Origin: Helicostylum pulchrum
Lineage: Eukaryota; Mucoromycota; Mucoromycetes; Mucorales; Mucoraceae
NCBI GenBank assembly: GCA_025677825.1
Contig: JAIXMO010000056.1
Coordinates: forward strand, 1-64,000
Direction: 5' to 3'
Length of the DNA stretch: 64,000 bases
The position numbers and the translations under genes were made by a program. The notes beneath the pieces are model-generated. The model did no database searches. It was not told the origin of the DNA and worked only from the letters and a program-made list of their open reading frames with translations. Shown one piece after another: positions 44,097-57,244 of the stretch; positions within the stretch are counted from its first letter, which is position 1, and the number at the start of each line of letters is the position of its first letter.

Positions 44097-45649
44097 ATGT
44101 ATAATAGTATATTAACAGTTCAACGTGCACAGTATAATAATTGGTGTAATAATAATAATATTGATAATAATAAAAAGCTTACAGTTATGAGTACTACTAC
44201 TTTACAAGACTGTCAAGCTCGTTCTTTTCCTTTACCACCGGAATTGTTGCTAGAAATATTTGGTTATTTACATGATTGTCAACCTGCTCTTCATTCTGCT
44301 TCTCTTGTCAGTAAGCAATGGCTTTACTGTGTAGCACCAATTTTATACTCTCGACCACAAATTAATGATACTTATCGTTGGGCAACATTTATTTTAACTC
44401 TTACCAGAGAAAGAATGTCCTTTTTTTATGGTGATCTCATTCGTTCTATTGACTTGTCATCGGGAAAGTCTATTGGTAAGTACAAATGTTTTTTTTTTTA
44501 TATGTGTATGTGTATGTGTGTATTATATATTTATGTATAAAAAGTAGAGGCAATGAAAGATCAAGAGTTTTACAGACGCCTATCGAATTCTACAGATGAG
44601 CCGACTCACCGACCAGTACGTATTGATAATAATAATGGAAGAACTCAAATACGGGTAAATGGATCTATTCGATTTCAGCAAGACCAACAAGAATATTTAT
44701 TAAAAGGACTACCGTTTATTATCGTATCAACGTCGTCACTTGTACAAATATCACATACCTGTAAAAACATTACCTGTTTGAATTTATCTTATACTAGTTT
44801 ATTATATGATAGTTTAGTAGCTGAAACAGGAGAATACCTTTCCACTTTACAGCGTTATGCTGTTCAACCTGGATTAACTCATATTCAAATACCGATAGAA
44901 CAAGCGATTCGATCTATTGGTAAAGAATGTACTCAATTACAACAGGTCAAGATTCAAAGATGTGAGTGGGTTACTGCTCATGTTATTTGGATGTTTGTTT
45001 ATTACTGTGCCAATTTAAAAAAGCTGGATGCTAGGCGTTCAACTAAATGTACTGTAAAAAGATTAATTGCTAGTGTATTGGAAGATACTTGTTCACAACA
45101 GCAACAACAAAACATACAGCAGCAGCAACAACAAAATGATGATCCTTCAGTTACTACTGTACCTTCTTCTTCCGCTTCTTCAACAAATAATGATTATACA
45201 CCTTTTTTTAACGAGCAATCAAATACGGAAGAAGAAGAAGAAGAAGAAAATAATGTTACTGTTCATTTCCGGTTCAATGGTAAGTTATTCGTTTTTGTAA
45301 TAGTAACCATAATATGTTATTAACAACTTTTTTCTTTTTTTTTTAAAAAAAAAAAGAAGAAACACAGCTATATGAACAAGTGGAAGATCCAACACAAGCA
45401 AGAATAACCGTGGTTAGACAGTATACGGAAGAAATGGAAAATGACGCATTTTGGTTCGTTCCTTTCACAACAGCAAATGATGAAACTCGTCCGATTGGAC
45501 AAAGACCTCCTTCACCCATGCATCCTTATCTCACGCAACTTAATGCCGTGGGAAACCAAAATAAATCACTTAAAAATATTGTACATGACATTCTATCAGA
45601 TGCCAAAGAATTGGGTGCAATCGATATAAACTGGTTACAAGACTATTAA
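44097..45649 (+). CDS. F-box protein
   Basis: Three exons, 44097-44475, 44548-45279 and 45357-45649, give 467 residues; starting at the internal Met at 44187 (MSTTTLQDCQARSFPLPPEL) is also possible and would remove an asparagine-rich leader. The F-box is LPPELLLEIFGYLHDCQPAL then HSASLVSKQWLYCVAPILYS. The middle has irregular leucine-rich-repeat-like lines (HTCKNITCLNLSYTSLL, YCANLKKLDARRS) and CTQLQQVKIQRCEWVTAHVI, followed by a polyglutamine and Glu-rich insert. By family it would be the substrate receptor of an SCF ubiquitin ligase; the target is unknown. The F-box is intact, unlike the relics at 21.7-24 kb. Confidence 0.85.
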
Positions 45650-46047
45650 AATTATCTCTCACTTACTTTTTATAATATATCCTCTTGTATCTGTATATAC
45701 CTTTTCTTTTTCTTTCAAATAAAACTTATTTATTATAGCATTACAAGTCGTGCCAAAACTTCCCACGATACACACACAAAAGAAAAAAGTTTGATACTTT
45801 TAAATGGTTAACTAACGTATTATGAAGCAAATCGCTGTACAAACACTCATAAAAAGACCTCTATTTTATCATACTTGATAAAATTAATACCCTTTTTTTT
45901 ATGTGTTTTTATCTTTTTCTTTTGCCGTCTTACTGCGGTTATTTACAAGTAAAAATGGGGAAATTCTCGATTCACGCTCTACGGTCAGCAAAAAAGCGTA
46001 TGGTGAATTATTTTTCGCGTATCTTTAAGGATAGCCGTGGTCCGAAG
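45650..46047. other. Spacer, about 400 bp
   Basis: Contains an AATAAA-like signal (about 45717-45724) for the F-box gene. Nothing else is seen. Confidence 0.5.
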
Positions 46048-47008
46048 ATGGACCATGTCGGTTTGTAAGGACATAAAAAACGAAAATATAAAAACAAAAG
46101 CAGATACTCATATATTTTATTTACAGGCACCAAGCAAATTTTAAAAGGAAAAGAACAGAAGAAATGGTAGAGATGAAAAGTACCGATAGTACTTCCAACT
46201 ATATTATAATTACACTTTTATTTATAGAATGATGCTATAAAAGTTGCCCCCTGGGGCTTTACAGTAATAAGTTAATTTAGCAAGTACATGATGATTTTCT
46301 TAAGTAATCTTTAGTTGAACTTTATAGACCGAACCAATATGTTGTAGTGAATGCGGTGTCCTCACTACTCGCCACCAATATGACATGCTGTCAAACCTCT
46401 CCCCTGCTCGTGATAGATATAAGTCATATTGTTTAGGATGTTCAAGGCAAGTTTTATCTGATAAAATACCAAACCGATTACTAATTTTAAAAAAAAGATT
46501 ACACGCTTATGCTGGTGCCAACAATGTTTCAAATATTATTCATTGGTTTGTAACAGGAAAGATCCTATCCTCCGACAACCCTCCACAATATTCAAAATAT
46601 TATATTATGAAACGTCTTCGAACAAGAAGAAGATCAATTCGCAAAAGAGCAAAGAAAAGCGGATGCGACACAAGTAAACTGGTAACAGTTTACGAGCTGT
46701 TTCGTCTTTGTGCGGACAATAACTATAAATGTGCTGTAACTGGCAACGCTGTATATTTCCATCCTCCAAGTGATGTGCATCTCCCATATTGGGCTTTAAG
46801 CCTGGATCATATCAACCCCTTCCGCAAAACCAAGTACAACCCAAACAGCTGGTCAAAAGACAATCTACAACTTTTGTCCGCTGTCTTGAATTCGATTAAA
46901 GGTCATGTACCAAATGAGGAGCTTGTACGATGGTATAATGATTTAATGCGCTCAAAAGTTACCCCCTCCACCACAGTAAACAAAATCCCGGTAGTTGCTC
47001 AAAAGTAA
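46048..47008 (+). CDS. Zinc-finger and HNH-like nuclease domain protein
   Basis: Predicted exons 46048-46064, 46127-46166 and 46328-47008 give 245 residues; the large last exon is secure, the two small ones less so. Extending upstream of the first obvious Met matters because it restores TEPICCSECGVLTTRHQYDM, pairing CxxC with YCLGC about 30 residues later, a likely zinc-binding unit. The C-terminal half has KCAVTGNAVYF, ALSLDHINPFRKTKYNPNSW and SKDNLQLLSAVLNSIKGHVP, the Cys, Asp-His and Asn pattern of an HNH-type (treble-clef) nuclease. HNH proteins cut or nick DNA; in fungi such genes may be selfish or of unknown role. It resembles an expanded family I associate with Mucorales. Catalytic activity is not shown by sequence. 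Confidence 0.65.
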
Positions 47009-47970
47009 ATACTCAGGTTTATGGCAGACTGGTAGTACAAGTAGGAAAAACGTAAAGGCGGCTCAAAACGCTTATTCCTATTATCTTGTGCACTTCAAAT
47101 TACTATAAAAGACAAGTGTTACGTTGCTTCCAGGGCATTTGTCGGCTCAACCAGCCACTATTTATTATAAAATGTCTCTGCTATTAAGGTTTCTAGCATA
47201 CGTCAAAGCGTCATAGATTACCCACCTCTCCCCCCGCACTTGTGTTTTTTTTCCGTAGAAACACGCATATATTAAAAAAAAAAGTGCGAGTCTTTGGATA
47301 AATAAAAATTACACAAGCAATAACGTATACTGAGAATTACGTACCTGTTTCATTATCACTAATGTAAAAGAGACGCCCTTTTTTTTTTATGTAAAAATTT
47401 CATGTTCCGTGGTAATGAATTTTTAGTTAAGCGGGTGATAAATACGTTAAAGTAAATGTCGTTGCGAGTATACCCGGTAATATTTGCTCTAAAGTTTGTT
47501 TTTTATCGCTAAACCATCTGATTATAACTATTTAGTTTATCTGCTAAATACCTAAAAAGCATGATTATCAACGATAACCCGCAATTAAAAGTAAAAAGTT
47601 CTGTATATCTGAACTTTAAATTATTTTTTTAGAAACTTGAAAAGACTTTTAGAAAGTGCCAGATTTGAGTAACAATAAAACTCTTTTACTTGAAAGATCA
47701 CAAAAGCAACTGTTGCAACAAATGGATAGTGTGTAATTTCTTTTTCGAGTCAAGACATGAAAAAATGGTTTACAAGTTTGATCCAAGAAGCTTATTTGTC
47801 TTTTTTTACATATTTATTGTTTTTATGTACCGGTTAAATTATCTAGACAGGAGTTAAACGATTTAAGCGGATACCAAATACTTTCAAAAAGACATAAAAA
47901 GGGAAGCCCTCTTTTAAAAAAAGTTTTTTTTTCTCGTAGTATATTCTTTTTAAAAAAATTATAAAAAAAT
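47009..47970. other. Intergenic stretch, about 1 kb
   Basis: AT-rich, no gene. Presumed promoter of the transporter gene in its last few hundred bases. Confidence 0.5.
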
Positions 47971-49721
47971 ATGGAGAAATCATCACCACTTCCTAACGAA
48001 ATACTTGCGGAAGATGTCACACAAATGTCACCGAATTCTTCGTATGATGACTTGAATGATTTGACCTTGATACCCAACAACAATATTCACCATCAATTAG
48101 AAAAGGTCTCTACAACAAAAACTGAAAAATATGATATGGAGCATGGAGGATTAGAAGCCGTTGGGCCTATTCAAACAAGTAAAAAAAAAAAAAAAAATTG
48201 ATCCTGTCAAATCTAGACACTATTTCCTGACTCTCCTTCCTTTTTTTTTTTTGAAACATTCTAGATGTAACTATGGCTAGTATCATCGAATTACCTGATG
48301 AACACAACGCATTTTATCAAGGTATTCCTAACGGTGGTTACGGATGGTAAATAAAAAAACGAAAAAATAAATAACATGTATACTGATCCCTTATATATAT
48401 TTTTCTTGATCTAGGGTTGTTGCAATCGTAGGGTTTTTAATCAATTTTGTCATGTTTGGTACAGCATCCATTTGGGGTAAATATATTAATTCTCTTTTTT
48501 TTAAATGCCAGCATTTACTTATAACATATATTTTAGGCGTGTTTTCAAATGCATTCGCTACTACAATTCTTAAAGACAAAGCATCTACTATTGAATTAAT
48601 GGGTGTCGGTGCAACTTTAATTGTTTGTCTTAACGTGTTCACACCACTGAACCCAATCATGGCTCCCTTGGGCGCTCGCACCACCATGATGATCGGCAGT
48701 ACCTTGATGGCACTCGGCATTATCTTGGCTGGTTTCAGTACTGAAGTATGGCACCTCTATTTAACCCAAGGTGTTTTATTCGGTATTGGTGCCTCTATTG
48801 TGTACATGGCTATTGTATCTGTCATTCCACAATGGTTTACCACACGTCGTGGTACAGCTATGGGTATCAGTTCCGCTGGTTCTGGCTTTGGTGGGTTAGC
48901 GCTTAGTCCCATGGTGAGTTCTCTGGTAGAAAAGTACGGACTTCCCTGGACCTATCGTATTGTGGGTCTAATGGCCTTTGGCATTGGTATGCTCGCTTCT
49001 TGTTTAATTCGTACTCGTCTCCCTCCTGGTCATGTTCACCAACCAAAGAAGTCTCCTATTCGTCTTTCGCTTCTGAAAGATTCTAATTTTGTTATCATGT
49101 TGTTTGGTGTTGTTATTTCTCTTACTGGCTACTTGATTCCTTTATTTTATATGCCTAGTAAGTTTTTTTTTTTCGCTTATTCTTTTTTTTTTCAACGATA
49201 TTAATTTGTTTTTTAATTTTTTAGAGTACTGTGCTGCACATGGTATTAGCTCTATTCAATCATCTAATATTGTAGGCGTTGCATGTGCCATGAACGCCAT
49301 TGGTCGTCTTATACTGGGTTACTTTGCAGACCGTATTGGTCGCTTAAACATGTACGTAATGGCTTCTACATTCGCAGGACTTACGTGTATGTTACTCTGG
49401 CCCTTTGCAAAGACATATGAAACCATGATGGCATTTGCTGTCTTGTTTGGTTTTACCTGTGGTATTTATTACGCACTTGCACCACCTATTACAGCAGCTG
49501 TCGTAGGTCCCGATAATATCTCTGCTGGTCTTTCCATCTTGTTCTTGGCAAGTGCCATCTCTGGTACAGGACCCCCAATTGCTTCTGCCATCCAGGAAGC
49601 TACACCTGGTGGAGGATACCTTGGTGTCCAAATGTTCTCTGGCTCAGTTTATATTTTTGGCTCTATTATTTGTGTAGCTTTAAAATATAAAATGACTGGT
49701 TCATTATTCTCAAACATGTAA
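47971..49721 (+). CDS. Monocarboxylate-type MFS transporter
   Basis: Five exons, 47971-48178, 48265-48346, 48415-48476, 48537-49157 and 49225-49721, give 489 residues. After a hydrophilic N-terminus, the MCT signature NGGYGWVVAIVGFLINFVMF starts helix 1. The 12-helix pattern continues with GVFSNAFATTILKDKAS, PLNPIMAPLGARTTMMIGST, WFTTRRGTAMGISSAGSGFG, PWTYRIVGLMAFGIGMLASC and AMNAIGRLILGYFADRIGRL (the A-motif-like loop). This is the SLC16/MCT family; members carry lactate, pyruvate or other monocarboxylates, or amino acids and riboflavin, across membranes. The substrate cannot be told from sequence. The best poly(A) signal is AATAAA at about 49866. Confidence 0.92.
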
Positions 49722-51020
49722 AAACAAAAAGCATCTTTATCATTATTTATTTTTTTAATCCAATTCATCTTATTATAATATATCCCTCCCCCCCCCCACC
49801 CTCTTTTTACTTGTTATTCGTAATTAACTCTCTTTTTTTTTGTATCAATGTATTTTCTGTACTCTTAATAAAGTTTATTTCTTTCTTTTTTTTTCGCATA
49901 ATTTGTACGTTTAAAACTTTGTTTTATATCAGAATAAGAATAATAGTAATGCTTGTTAAAGCACGGTAGGGGTTATATTTAAAGGTGACCGTAATCCGGA
50001 AGAAATTCATCTTTAACTCGAAAATACCCTTATATTTATCAGTTAGAGATGGCAGTTTCAACGCGTGACGATACCGATCGATGCAACGATATATGTTTGT
50101 GACATCGTTGTATTGCCTCAACGATTGATTACATGCATAATTTCCTATTATATACGGTCAATTTGCACAATCTATTAAAAAATTGTGATGCATTCACCTT
50201 TTATTTGCTGTGGTTATTCCAGTTTTAAGGGAACTGCATACCACATGAAAAAAAAAGCTTCGTTTGAAAGATGTGCGCATACTATATAAAAAGATATTTT
50301 TGCTTGTGGTATGAAATTTGATTCCAAATAAAAGACGTATTTAAGAGTGGGAAAAGATCCATCCTTAAATCAAACATACCCTTATATCGAATAATGGACG
50401 AGATAATTATATCCAGCAATATTTGACAGGCAAAATTACGTTAGAAAAGAGACTTTTTCATTTTATTGGTAGTTTTTATTGGACTTTTTATTTGTAAACT
50501 TTCATTTTTATTAAATATATAAAGATACTTACACGTTAGCTTTTCCTAAGAAAGTCGACAAGGGTAACCACGAGGAGGTGTTAGATTTACAATAAATGCG
50601 AGTGCACCAACCTTTTGACCATAACCAACCATTAAGCATATGAATCAGCCAAAAGAGACCAAATAACCACTTACCATTGATTTTTGATTTTTGTATGAAC
50701 AAGAGTAGTAAAGCTAGTCATGAACAGCAATGATATCTACAAAACAATCTGAACCGCTCTCAGTATAAAGAAATAACGATTTAAAAAATCATAATCTCGG
50801 GAAACGAAATTTCTTTTTACCATAACAGTAATATCATGCAAAAAAAAAATCAACTTTTACAAAACCATAAAAAAAAAGAACCGTCTAATTAACCATAGTA
50901 ACAAATAACATAGTTGTACTCAAATAGAAACGCGCTACATTTTAAAGTACTTCTACTAAGAAAAAGTCGTGGTTTTTTTTTTACTACAACGGGTTCTTTT
51001 TTCTTTTTAAAAAATATACA
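49722..51020. other. Intergenic stretch, 1.3 kb
   Basis: No firm gene. On the minus strand, 50733 to about 50552 could be a tiny two-exon gene: MTSFTTLVHTKIKNQ, then after an acceptor near 50626 a frame reading VGALAFIVNLTPPRGYPCRL. The phases do not join cleanly. The second part resembles pieces near 32.28 and 3.92 kb. Confidence 0.4.
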
Positions 51021-51480
51021 ATGACTGAACATCATAATGAAGACGATGATTTTGCACCTACTAAAGCGACAAGCTATAATCCAGGAGAAAAGAAGACGTT
51101 TTTAAGACTATCAAACATTAGATGCCCGAAATGAGTCCCTGGACGAATGGAAGGAATCCCTCCGTCGCTGCAAGTATTCGTTTTTTTTATTTCAAGATAG
51201 TAAAACTGAAATGTTACACGTAAAAAAAAGTGGTCCCGGTGAGGTTCCTCGCAGGGTAAGTTTTCTGTTACATACAATGCGTGTTTTTCAAGATGTATAA
51301 AAGTATCACTTTTTGGAAATTAGGTTATTGTTGAATATACTGCTCTGGAAGTGGAGGGTCGTACTGATGCTATGGTTGCTTTTTCTACACCAGGTAACTA
51401 ATCAAGCCAAGAGTACCCTCCACCATTAAAGAAGATGTTGAGTATCGCATGAAGGTTAAGTTCAGGTAAAACTGGAATAA
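51021..51480 (+). pseudogene. Rho GDP-dissociation inhibitor pseudogene
   Basis: Starts like a RhoGDI (ATG at 51021; DFAPTKATSYNPGEKKT). The frame is lost at a T-run near 51100 and resumes as DYQTLDARNESLDEWKESLR, the family's conserved second helix (LDxxDESLxxWKxSL). A normal donor at 51256 and acceptor at 51323 join to VIVEYTALEVEGRTDAMVAF, again RhoGDI-like, and after another break TIKEDVEYRMKVKF. The C-terminal half of the immunoglobulin-like domain is absent. Intact RhoGDIs (about 200 residues) extract Rho GTPases from membranes. Frameshift plus truncation mark this copy as dead; a functional copy should exist elsewhere. Confidence 0.75.
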
Positions 51481-53061
51481 CCACAGTAAGTAAAAGGTAA
51501 ATGCGTCGTACTTTTTGGAACGACCGTGCAAATTGACCGTGTATCAAAATTTAGTAAAATATTTATCGTTGAATTATCAATGATATGTGTAGCAACGAAT
51601 GGCATATCGTTCTATCGCTGTATTGAAACGGCTATCTCTACGAGCAGTGGATGATTAATTTATTAAGAAACAGGAAACGCATTTTGGGCCCAAGTTATAT
51701 AAAACAAAATAGTTGTATTGAATACATCTTTGATAAATAAAAATTAAAAAGTACTTTTTTGTTTTTTCTCGATTTTCATTTTTGGGGATCAACCTCTTTT
51801 GTTTTTTGGCCAAAAATCGCCGTTTTTTTTTTGATTTTCTTCGTGGAAAAAAACACGGTTGCTAAAGTACTTTTTTATACGCTTCTAATCCATTTAAATA
51901 ATACTTTTAGTGCCAAAGTTAAAAGAGTAATAGCTGTTTAAAGTTTTCATTTTCTGGACAAAAATGTCGAGAAAATATAGAGCAACAAGCAGTTTTTAAT
52001 AATTCATTTTAAAGGCAGCATCTTAACGACTAACTTTCACGAAGTAGCTTGAGCAAAAGAATCATTTCCTTATGTTTAAGTATACAAAGAAAACAGTTTA
52101 TTTTAATCACTGTTAAAATGAAGTAATGCCTAAACATTCACTTAAAACCGCGCGTTTTAAAGAGGATAATGAACAGAGAATGATGTATTACAGCACTTTA
52201 TATATTTAATAGCTTTGTGAAATTAGATTCCGCTCTTATATCGAACAATTGTAAAGCGGGGTACCGGGGAAATCCACCCTTAAATAGAGCCGCGACTGTG
52301 TGTCTAATATTTTTAAGACTGACTTCAGATATCACATTTCCTTTTTATCATGTACAAGGGCAAAAGGAGAAGGTATAAAGAGGAGGGGTATTTACAACAG
52401 TACACACCGTCAAATACACCCTTTTATCAGTACAACTTGGACACAGTCAGGCTTAAAAGGATTAGTTTACCGGTCTAGCAATATTTGATTTTTTTCATCT
52501 GGTAAAGCTTACTGCATAAAAGGTGTTTTTGGATACTGCAACAGAAGAAAAAAAAGTGCTGAACTTAATTATGAGGACCCCTTAACGATTTGAAAAATAA
52601 ATATTCTTTCCATTAAAATTGGTTAGCCATGTACTTAATCAAAATAGTATAGGACACTCTCCTTTTTAAAACTAGTTAGTTTAAACTCTATTATGATGTA
52701 ACATTTTCAACAGTAAAATATACAGCATTTTGATACTATTTTTTTAAAAAAAGATAGTATAAAAACTCACGTCGCACAGTGAAACCGTGTATGCAATCAG
52801 CTACTAAATAAATCCCCCATAGTCTTTTTGCTTATCCACTACTGTTAAAATAGTACTGATTGAAAATATCCCATCTCAAGTTCTACAAGATAAACGACAC
52901 AAATCTATTCAAGATACAACAATATATCTCATCTCTGTATAATACACTCCTCACTGGTAAATAATAACAATACATTGCCTTATATTTGCATCGGTCTCTT
53001 CTTGTTTATTAAACGATATAAAAAACACACAGAAATAGATGCTGGGAGGGAGCGAATTTTA
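51481..53061. other. Gene-free stretch, 1.6 kb
   Basis: AT-rich, no gene or clear repeat. Open stretches (51759-51941, 52300-52488) lack recognisable motifs. Confidence 0.5.
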
Positions 53062-54077
<1,016 letters not shown>

Positions 54078-54216
54078 TGTCGAGATATTTTATAAAATAA
54101 AGAGAAAAGAAAAGAAAAAAAAAAAAAAAAAGAGAGAAAAGATTTTTCCTTGTAACACCCACACACACACACAACACTTGACCTGTTTAAACTTAAAACT
54201 AAACCCCCCCTTTATT

Positions 54217-55590
54217 TTATTCGCTATCACTGTCACTACTACTACTGTAATCACCTGCTTCAGTTCTTTGCATTGCTCTTTCAAATTGCTCCGCAAATTC
54301 CGCAATAGATTTACCAGTGGATAAATCAATCACATCTTTAGGGACCATATTAGTAGCAAATTTAGGTGCGTGACAAGCACGGAAATTAGCTTCTGCTTGA
54401 GACTCTACAAGACGAATTTCAGATACACCCTTCTCGGTATCGACTATATATAGAAATCAGTAAATACTTGTTTTTTTTCTTTACACAATGCAACAAAAAA
54501 ACTTACAAGACATTAATTCATCCCAAGTAAAGAGTAAAGCATCTGTGGTGGTATTAAATGGATTAAAATCTACTAAATACACCTTGTTGTTACTGCGTTG
54601 AAGATATACATCAAATACATCTAAACAGTGGAAAAAATAAAAATGAGTCCTGTTTTCTCTGCTAATAATAATGAAAAACCATTTACAATTTACACTCTCA
54701 AATCCATCTCGAATTGTATCTTCAAAAAACTCAAAAATAGTTTGTTCAATATCTTGTCGTATATCGTTTAAAAATGGGTAATAGTTCAAATCTCTCTGCG
54801 AAATACCGACAATTTCCTGGTTCTTTACAAAGCATCTGAATTCCATCGAAGGTTGTAAATCGTACCATTTTCTTAATACAAGGTTATATTCGATCTTCTT
54901 ATCTTCCATCATATCTCTATCTGCACAGTTCTTATACGCATGATTCAAGTCATGGTTAATAAAGTCTGAAGACTTTAACAATAAATAAACGTCGAAAGGT
55001 GAAGTACATTTTAAAGACTGTGTTGCCGATATCCAAGCTGCATCCTATTTTAAAAAAAGTTAACAATAGCCTATTTTTTGTTGTTGTAACTATTGTTACC
55101 CTAGGTGAAGTCCAGTTTAACTTTGGAAATACAGCTCCTTCAAATTCGTATACTGTTTCTCTAATTTCACTTTCTACTTGTGGAAAGTTTGGGATCTATA
55201 TATAAAAACTTATTTTAGTTGCGCACCTTTCAAATAAAATAAAAATACAATATATTTTACCTTGCTATCCACTTCGTCATTAGGAAACTCTGTAATTTCT
55301 TCGTCAGAATCTACTTCTTCAATTGTAGCAGCTCGAGGTTGACTATTAAAACATTGTTAAATAGAAATGCAATTTTTTTTCTCTCTCTCTTTACTGTACC
55401 CGTCCTCTGGTAAGTAAATGCCTTCAGCATTCAAATAATCAACAAACTCGTTAGTTAAAGGAATGATCTTTGACTTGAAAGTATGCGATTTGAATCGAGG
55501 GTACCAATTACTAAACGAACAATTATCAATATCTTGACAAGTGGTTGGTAAGTATTCTAATTTTTGTGCTTCAATATTTTCGGCAGACAT
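54217..55590 (-). CDS. CDC123: Cdc123, eIF2 assembly factor
   Basis: Six exons: 55400-55590, 55261-55342, 55100-55195, 54687-55044, 54507-54620 and 54217-54443; total 355 residues, as in the family. Segments typical of Cdc123/D123: [40 protein letters not shown], then [49 protein letters not shown] and [20 protein letters not shown]. The fold is ATP-grasp-like; the protein binds eIF2 gamma and promotes assembly of eIF2, and so influences start of translation and cell cycle. The C-terminal tail is acidic and serine-rich. The ATG of YPT7 and the stop of CDC123 are about 140 bp apart on the same strand. Confidence 0.95.
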
Positions 55591-55930
55591 AGTTCAAAAA
55601 TGTTTAAAAAAAAAAGTTGCTTGGGATAATTAAATATCCGTTAAACCTCTTCTTTTTTATATTTCGCTGGATCGATAAGAATCAATGTCAACCTATCATT
55701 TATAGTAGAGGAACTCAGCATAAGCCAAATTATAAATATTAAATGGTACCTAGCGCGTTTTTAGACTAAGAAAAGGGCGCGTTGACTTTTACTACTGCAA
55801 TAAAAAGAAACATACTTATTGTTAGCAATTGATATATCACTGAAAAACGCTTATGTTACAAAAACTACAAGATTTTTATTACACTACACATCGTGTATTA
55901 TTAATCCAAAGAAACGCATTATTAATTTGT
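55591..55930. other. Spacer, 340 bp
   Basis: Between CDC123 (5' side) and the dehydrogenase (3' side) on the same strand. Presumed CDC123 promoter; no distinct motif seen. Confidence 0.45.
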
Positions 55931-57093
55931 TTACAAGTCCGCAAAGTTCTTTGGTACAGTTCCAGTAGGTTCTCCTTCAGGTGTCTATTACATATTGTTA
56001 GTCATACTTTATATATATTACCATGACTAATATACTTACTACATAGGAAGATGCTAAACCACCATCTACTCTAAAGTCAGTACCTGTCACAAATGAACTT
56101 TCATCTGAAGCTAAAAAGAGTGCACCGTAAGCTTGTTCAATTGCTTCACCTACATATTTTTAAAGTAAATAGTTAGAACACGTAAAAAAAAAAAATAACA
56201 AATAGAAAGATTTTTTTTTTCGTACCAAATCTTCCTTGAGGAACATGAACTAAACGTCTTTGCTTCTTTTCTTCGGTATTCAAAAAGTCCATCAACAAAG
56301 GTGTACGAATAGGACCGGGACAAAGTGAGTTGAAACGAATATTTTCACGCGCATGGACCATAGCTAACTCGCGACTAAATTTAAAAATAAGATTAAAAAT
56401 TTAGATTTGTCTCTCCTTTTTTTCGTACTTACGTCATGGCTAATACAGCACCTTTGGAAGCAGTGTCTATATAAAAAAATAGAAATAATAAATAATATGC
56501 ACGAGGTTCTTTTAAGTTTGAAACGCTTACAAGCTAACTGGGGTGTAGCAGCGCCCATTAAAGCTACGAAACTAGCAGTGTTGATAATGGAACCTCCACC
56601 ACTTTTACGCATGGCGAGAATAGCATGCTTACAACCATACCAAACACCTTTTACGTTAATATCCATAGTTAAATCCCTAAACAAGTAAAGAATATAAATA
56701 AATCGAAAACGAAACGCGTTTTAAATGGTTGTTTACCAAACACGGTCTTCGGTATTGAGCGCATTGTCATCTTCAGGATGCATAATACCAGCATTGTTAA
56801 ACATGATATCAAGTTTACCTATAGTTGGATATAAGTTGATTTGTGTAGTAGGTTACATGTATAAAAGTTTGCACGTACCAAAAGTATCAACGGTCTTTTC
56901 AATCAAAGCTTTTACTTGATCTTCTTTAGATACGTCTACCTTGAATGCAATAGCAGCATCAGCACCAGCAATTTCCATGATTTTAGCAACAGACTTGTTG
57001 ACGCCAGCTTCGTTTAAATCTGCACAAACAACTTTTGCGCCTTCCTTAGCAAATAGAGCAGCAGTTTCGAAACCAATACCGCTATTTTTTCAC

Positions 57094-57124
<31 letters not shown>

Positions 57125-57244
57125 CCATGGTTTTACATAAATGGAACGTTTTAAAAAAAAGACAGATGTATCGTTTCTTTTTCTGTCTTACCCTGCGGCG
57201 CCAGTTACAATAGCTACCTTTCCTGAAAGTCTTCCACTAGTCAT
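55931..57244 (-). CDS. Short-chain dehydrogenase/reductase
   Basis: Eight exons: 57192-57244, 56879-57081, 56737-56818, 56531-56676, 56433-56466, 56226-56374, 56040-56149 and 55931-55984, giving 276 residues. The classical SDR motifs are complete after splicing: TGAAGGIG nucleotide-binding loop (14-21), NNAG (93-96), the catalytic serine in IINTASF and YTASK (162-166), where the tyrosine codon is split across an intron; CPGPIRTPLL and VDGGLASSYV follow. The D in VVCADLNE after strand 2 suggests NAD rather than NADP. The reaction is oxidation or reduction of an unknown alcohol, ketone or sugar. There is no targeting peptide. With eight exons this is the most intron-rich gene here; a 34-nt exon is the shortest internal one. 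Confidence 0.93.

Noticed and set aside
50419..52490. Shared 12-mer AGCAATATTTGA at two sites
   Set aside because: Matches of this length are expected by chance in AT-rich DNA and the flanks do not align.
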